Shown piece after piece: positions 62,842-64,000 of a DNA stretch of 64,000 nt. Source of the DNA: Microvirga tunisiensis (GTDB lineage Bacteria > Pseudomonadota > Alphaproteobacteria > Rhizobiales > Beijerinckiaceae). The stretch lies in contig NZ_VOSK01000006.1 of assembly GCF_009296175.1 (NCBI RefSeq), positions 1-64,000 on the forward strand, in the 5' to 3' direction. The notes beneath the pieces are model-generated. The model was not told the origin of the DNA. It did not search any database and saw nothing but the letters and a program-made list of their open reading frames with translations. A program made the translations under genes and the position numbers. Position 1 is the stretch's first letter. Each line of letters opens with the position of its first letter.

Positions 62842-63471
62842 TCAAACCGGCCAGTCCGAGCGCCTGGCCTGGGCGACGGCCCAGTCGAGGGCCTGTTCGA
62901 GGCGGTCGTTGCCCCAGAACATCTCGCCGTCCTCGGTGAAGAAGGTCGGCGCGCCGAAGATGCCGCGGGACTGGACCTCGTCGCCCATCCGGCGCAGGCG
63001 CGTCTTGTTGGCATCCGTCTGCGCCTCGGCCAGGATGGCCTCGGCCGCGAGCCCCAACGCCGTCAGGATGTCGGTCAGCACCGCCGGATCGGCGATGTCG
63101 CGGCACTCGCCGAACTCGGCCGTGTAGACGGCCTTCGTGAAGGCGGGGGTCCAGCCGGGCTCGATGCCGAGGAGCGCGACGCGCGCTGCCGTGAGCCCAT
63201 TCTGGGGAAAGGTCTTGGGACGGTAGAAGGGCAGACCGAGCCGGGCGGCCTCCCGCTCCATGTCCCGCCACATGTAGCGCCCCTTGGCCGGATAGCGCGC
63301 AAAGGGCGATGTCTCCAGGCCTTGGGCCTTGAAGACGGGCCCGAGCAGGAACGGCCGCCAGAGAAGCACCACGCCGGCCTCCGCGGCGGCCTTTTCGACG
63401 CGCATGGCGGCGAGGTAGGAATAGGTGGAGGCGAATTCGTACCAGAATTCGACGTTCGGCTGACGGATCAT
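62842..63471 (-). CDS. 2-hydroxychromene-2-carboxylate isomerase-like DsbA-family protein
   Basis: 209 aa thioredoxin-fold protein of the kappa-GST/HCCA isomerase group. The N-terminal EFWYEFASTYSYLAAMRVE carries the Ser that binds glutathione, and GIFGAPTFFTEDGEMFWGNDR is the family C-terminal signature. Such enzymes isomerise in aromatic degradation or use glutathione generally. No aromatic pathway is nearby, so the role is uncertain. Confidence 0.88.
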   Translation of the reverse strand: MIRQPNVEFWYEFASTYSYLAAMRVEKAAAEAGVVLLWRPFLLGPVFKAQGLETSPFARYPAKGRYMWRDMEREAARLGLPFYRPKTFPQNGLTAARVALLGIEPGWTPAFTKAVYTAEFGECRDIADPAVLTDILTALGLAAEAILAEAQTDANKTRLRRMGDEVQSRGIFGAPTFFTEDGEMFWGNDRLEQALDWAVAQARRSDWPV

Positions 63472-63626
63472 GAGCGCCTTTCACTGCCAGAGCCCTGGAG
63501 GAAGGAACCGGCCCGCTTCCCAAGCCGGCTTTTCGCTCCATGATCTGACCTATCGCGTTCCTTTAAGTTATGGCAGTCCCTGGCTTTCCGGTCAGGAATG
63601 CAGAGCGGGCATACCATGCGATCCGA

Positions 63627-63649
63627 CCGAAAGTGGCTTCCACTTTCGG
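63627..63649. repeat. Single-module palindromic repeat upstream of argG
   Basis: CCGAAAGTGG-CTT-CCACTTTCGG, the first module of the composite repeat seen at 36019 and 57665. It lies 63 bases before the argG start and could affect its leader. Confidence 0.7.
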
Positions 63650-63711
63650 GTTCGATGTTCTAAGTCGCGAGCACCCTTTCACTGGACCCTTGCACTCTGG
63701 AACCCTTTGCT

Positions 63712-64000
63712 ATGGCTGAGAAGCGCGTGAACAAGGTCGTGCTCGCCTATTCCGGCGGCCTCGACACCTCCATCATCCTCAAGTGGCTGCAGACCACCTA
63801 TGGCTGCGAGGTGGTGACGTTTACCGCCGATCTCGGCCAGGGCGAGGAGCTGGAGCCGGCGCGCAAGAAGGCCGAGCTTCTGGGCATCAAGCCGGAGAAC
63901 ATCTTCATCGAGGACCTGCGCGACGAGTTCGTGCGCGACTACGTGTTCCCGATGTTCCGTGCCAACGCGCAATACGAGGGCCTCTACCTGCTCGGCACCT
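63712..64000 (+). CDS. argG: Argininosuccinate synthase, N-terminal part (runs off the window)
   Basis: The first 96 codons are visible. It ligates citrulline and aspartate with ATP in arginine synthesis. Start [20 protein letters not shown] contains the PP-loop SGGLDTS, and [12 protein letters not shown] and [13 protein letters not shown] are typical of argG. ATG 63712 is used. The remainder lies beyond the window. Confidence 0.96.
   Translation, partial: MAEKRVNKVVLAYSGGLDTSIILKWLQTTYGCEVVTFTADLGQGEELEPARKKAELLGIKPENIFIEDLRDEFVRDYVFPMFRANAQYEGLYLLGT

Noticed and set aside
1-64000. CRISPR arrays, tRNA or rRNA genes, prophage or conjugation genes
   Set aside because: None seen: no regularly spaced repeats, no tRNA-like cloverleaf recognised in gaps, and no integrase or structural phage genes.

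Overview
The window is chromosomal DNA from an alphaproteobacterium of the order Hyphomicrobiales (Rhizobiales). Evidence for this is the high G+C content, the block pckA / chvI-chvG-hprK-EIIA-HPr-ahcY, a DivL-type pseudokinase beside tsaE, the addB-addA-trxA run, and the folC-accD-trpA-trpB-trpF-lapA-ihfB-sppA-rpsA run. A Microvirga/Methylobacteriaceae-like organism is my guess from general appearance; the sequence cannot prove it. No rRNA, tRNA or CRISPR array was recognised.

Region 1 (1-28.2 kb) is an accessory carbohydrate and sugar-acid island. It opens with the 5' end of an IS1380-type transposase. Next is a minus-strand operon (6334 to 303): Tat-exported sugar-binding protein, two ABC permeases, a Gfo/Idh/MocA oxidoreductase, an SMP-30 lactonase and uronate dehydrogenase. 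Divergent from it are a second Gfo/Idh/MocA gene and a malate/L-lactate dehydrogenase-family gene. A second, very tight minus-strand operon (17861 to 9196) joins an SsuCAB-like ABC transporter to an enolase-superfamily enzyme, a third Gfo/Idh/MocA protein, a DUF993 aldolase-like protein, a TIM-barrel sugar isomerase and a second copy of the Tat-exported binding protein. A TetR gene sits just upstream. This is my main candidate for an uncharacterised catabolic system. The third part (18.9-26.5 kb) has a GntR/FCD regulator, an IlvD/Edd dehydratase, a DapA-family enzyme and a GlcD-like FAD oxidase, which together look like a non-phosphorylative aldonate route. A TctC-type receptor gene and an aldose 1-epimerase gene here each carry a single-base frameshift. 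Recurrent TTGTATG sites lie in the promoters of this region.

Region 2 (28.4-36 kb) is the conserved carbon/envelope regulatory block: pckA, the ChvI/ChvG two-component system, short HPr kinase, a mannose-type EIIA, HPr and ahcY. A perfect ATATAAAGA/TCTTTATAT operator-like palindrome precedes ahcY.

Region 3 (36.4-48.4 kb, all plus strand) holds divL (phosphoacceptor His replaced by Tyr, with a CtrA box upstream), a TsaE-kinase fusion, a MurU-like nucleotidyltransferase, addB, addA and trxA. Region 4 (48.7-59.6 kb, mostly minus strand) holds folC, accD, trpA, trpB, trpF, an ornithine cyclodeaminase-family gene, lapA, ihfB, sppA and rpsA. A plus-strand AAA ATPase is wedged between trpA and trpB. 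Region 5 (59.9-64 kb) has a Tat-exported SMP-30 protein, an MFS transporter, a DsbA-family isomerase and the start of argG. At least three families of palindromic intergenic repeats are scattered through regions 1-5.
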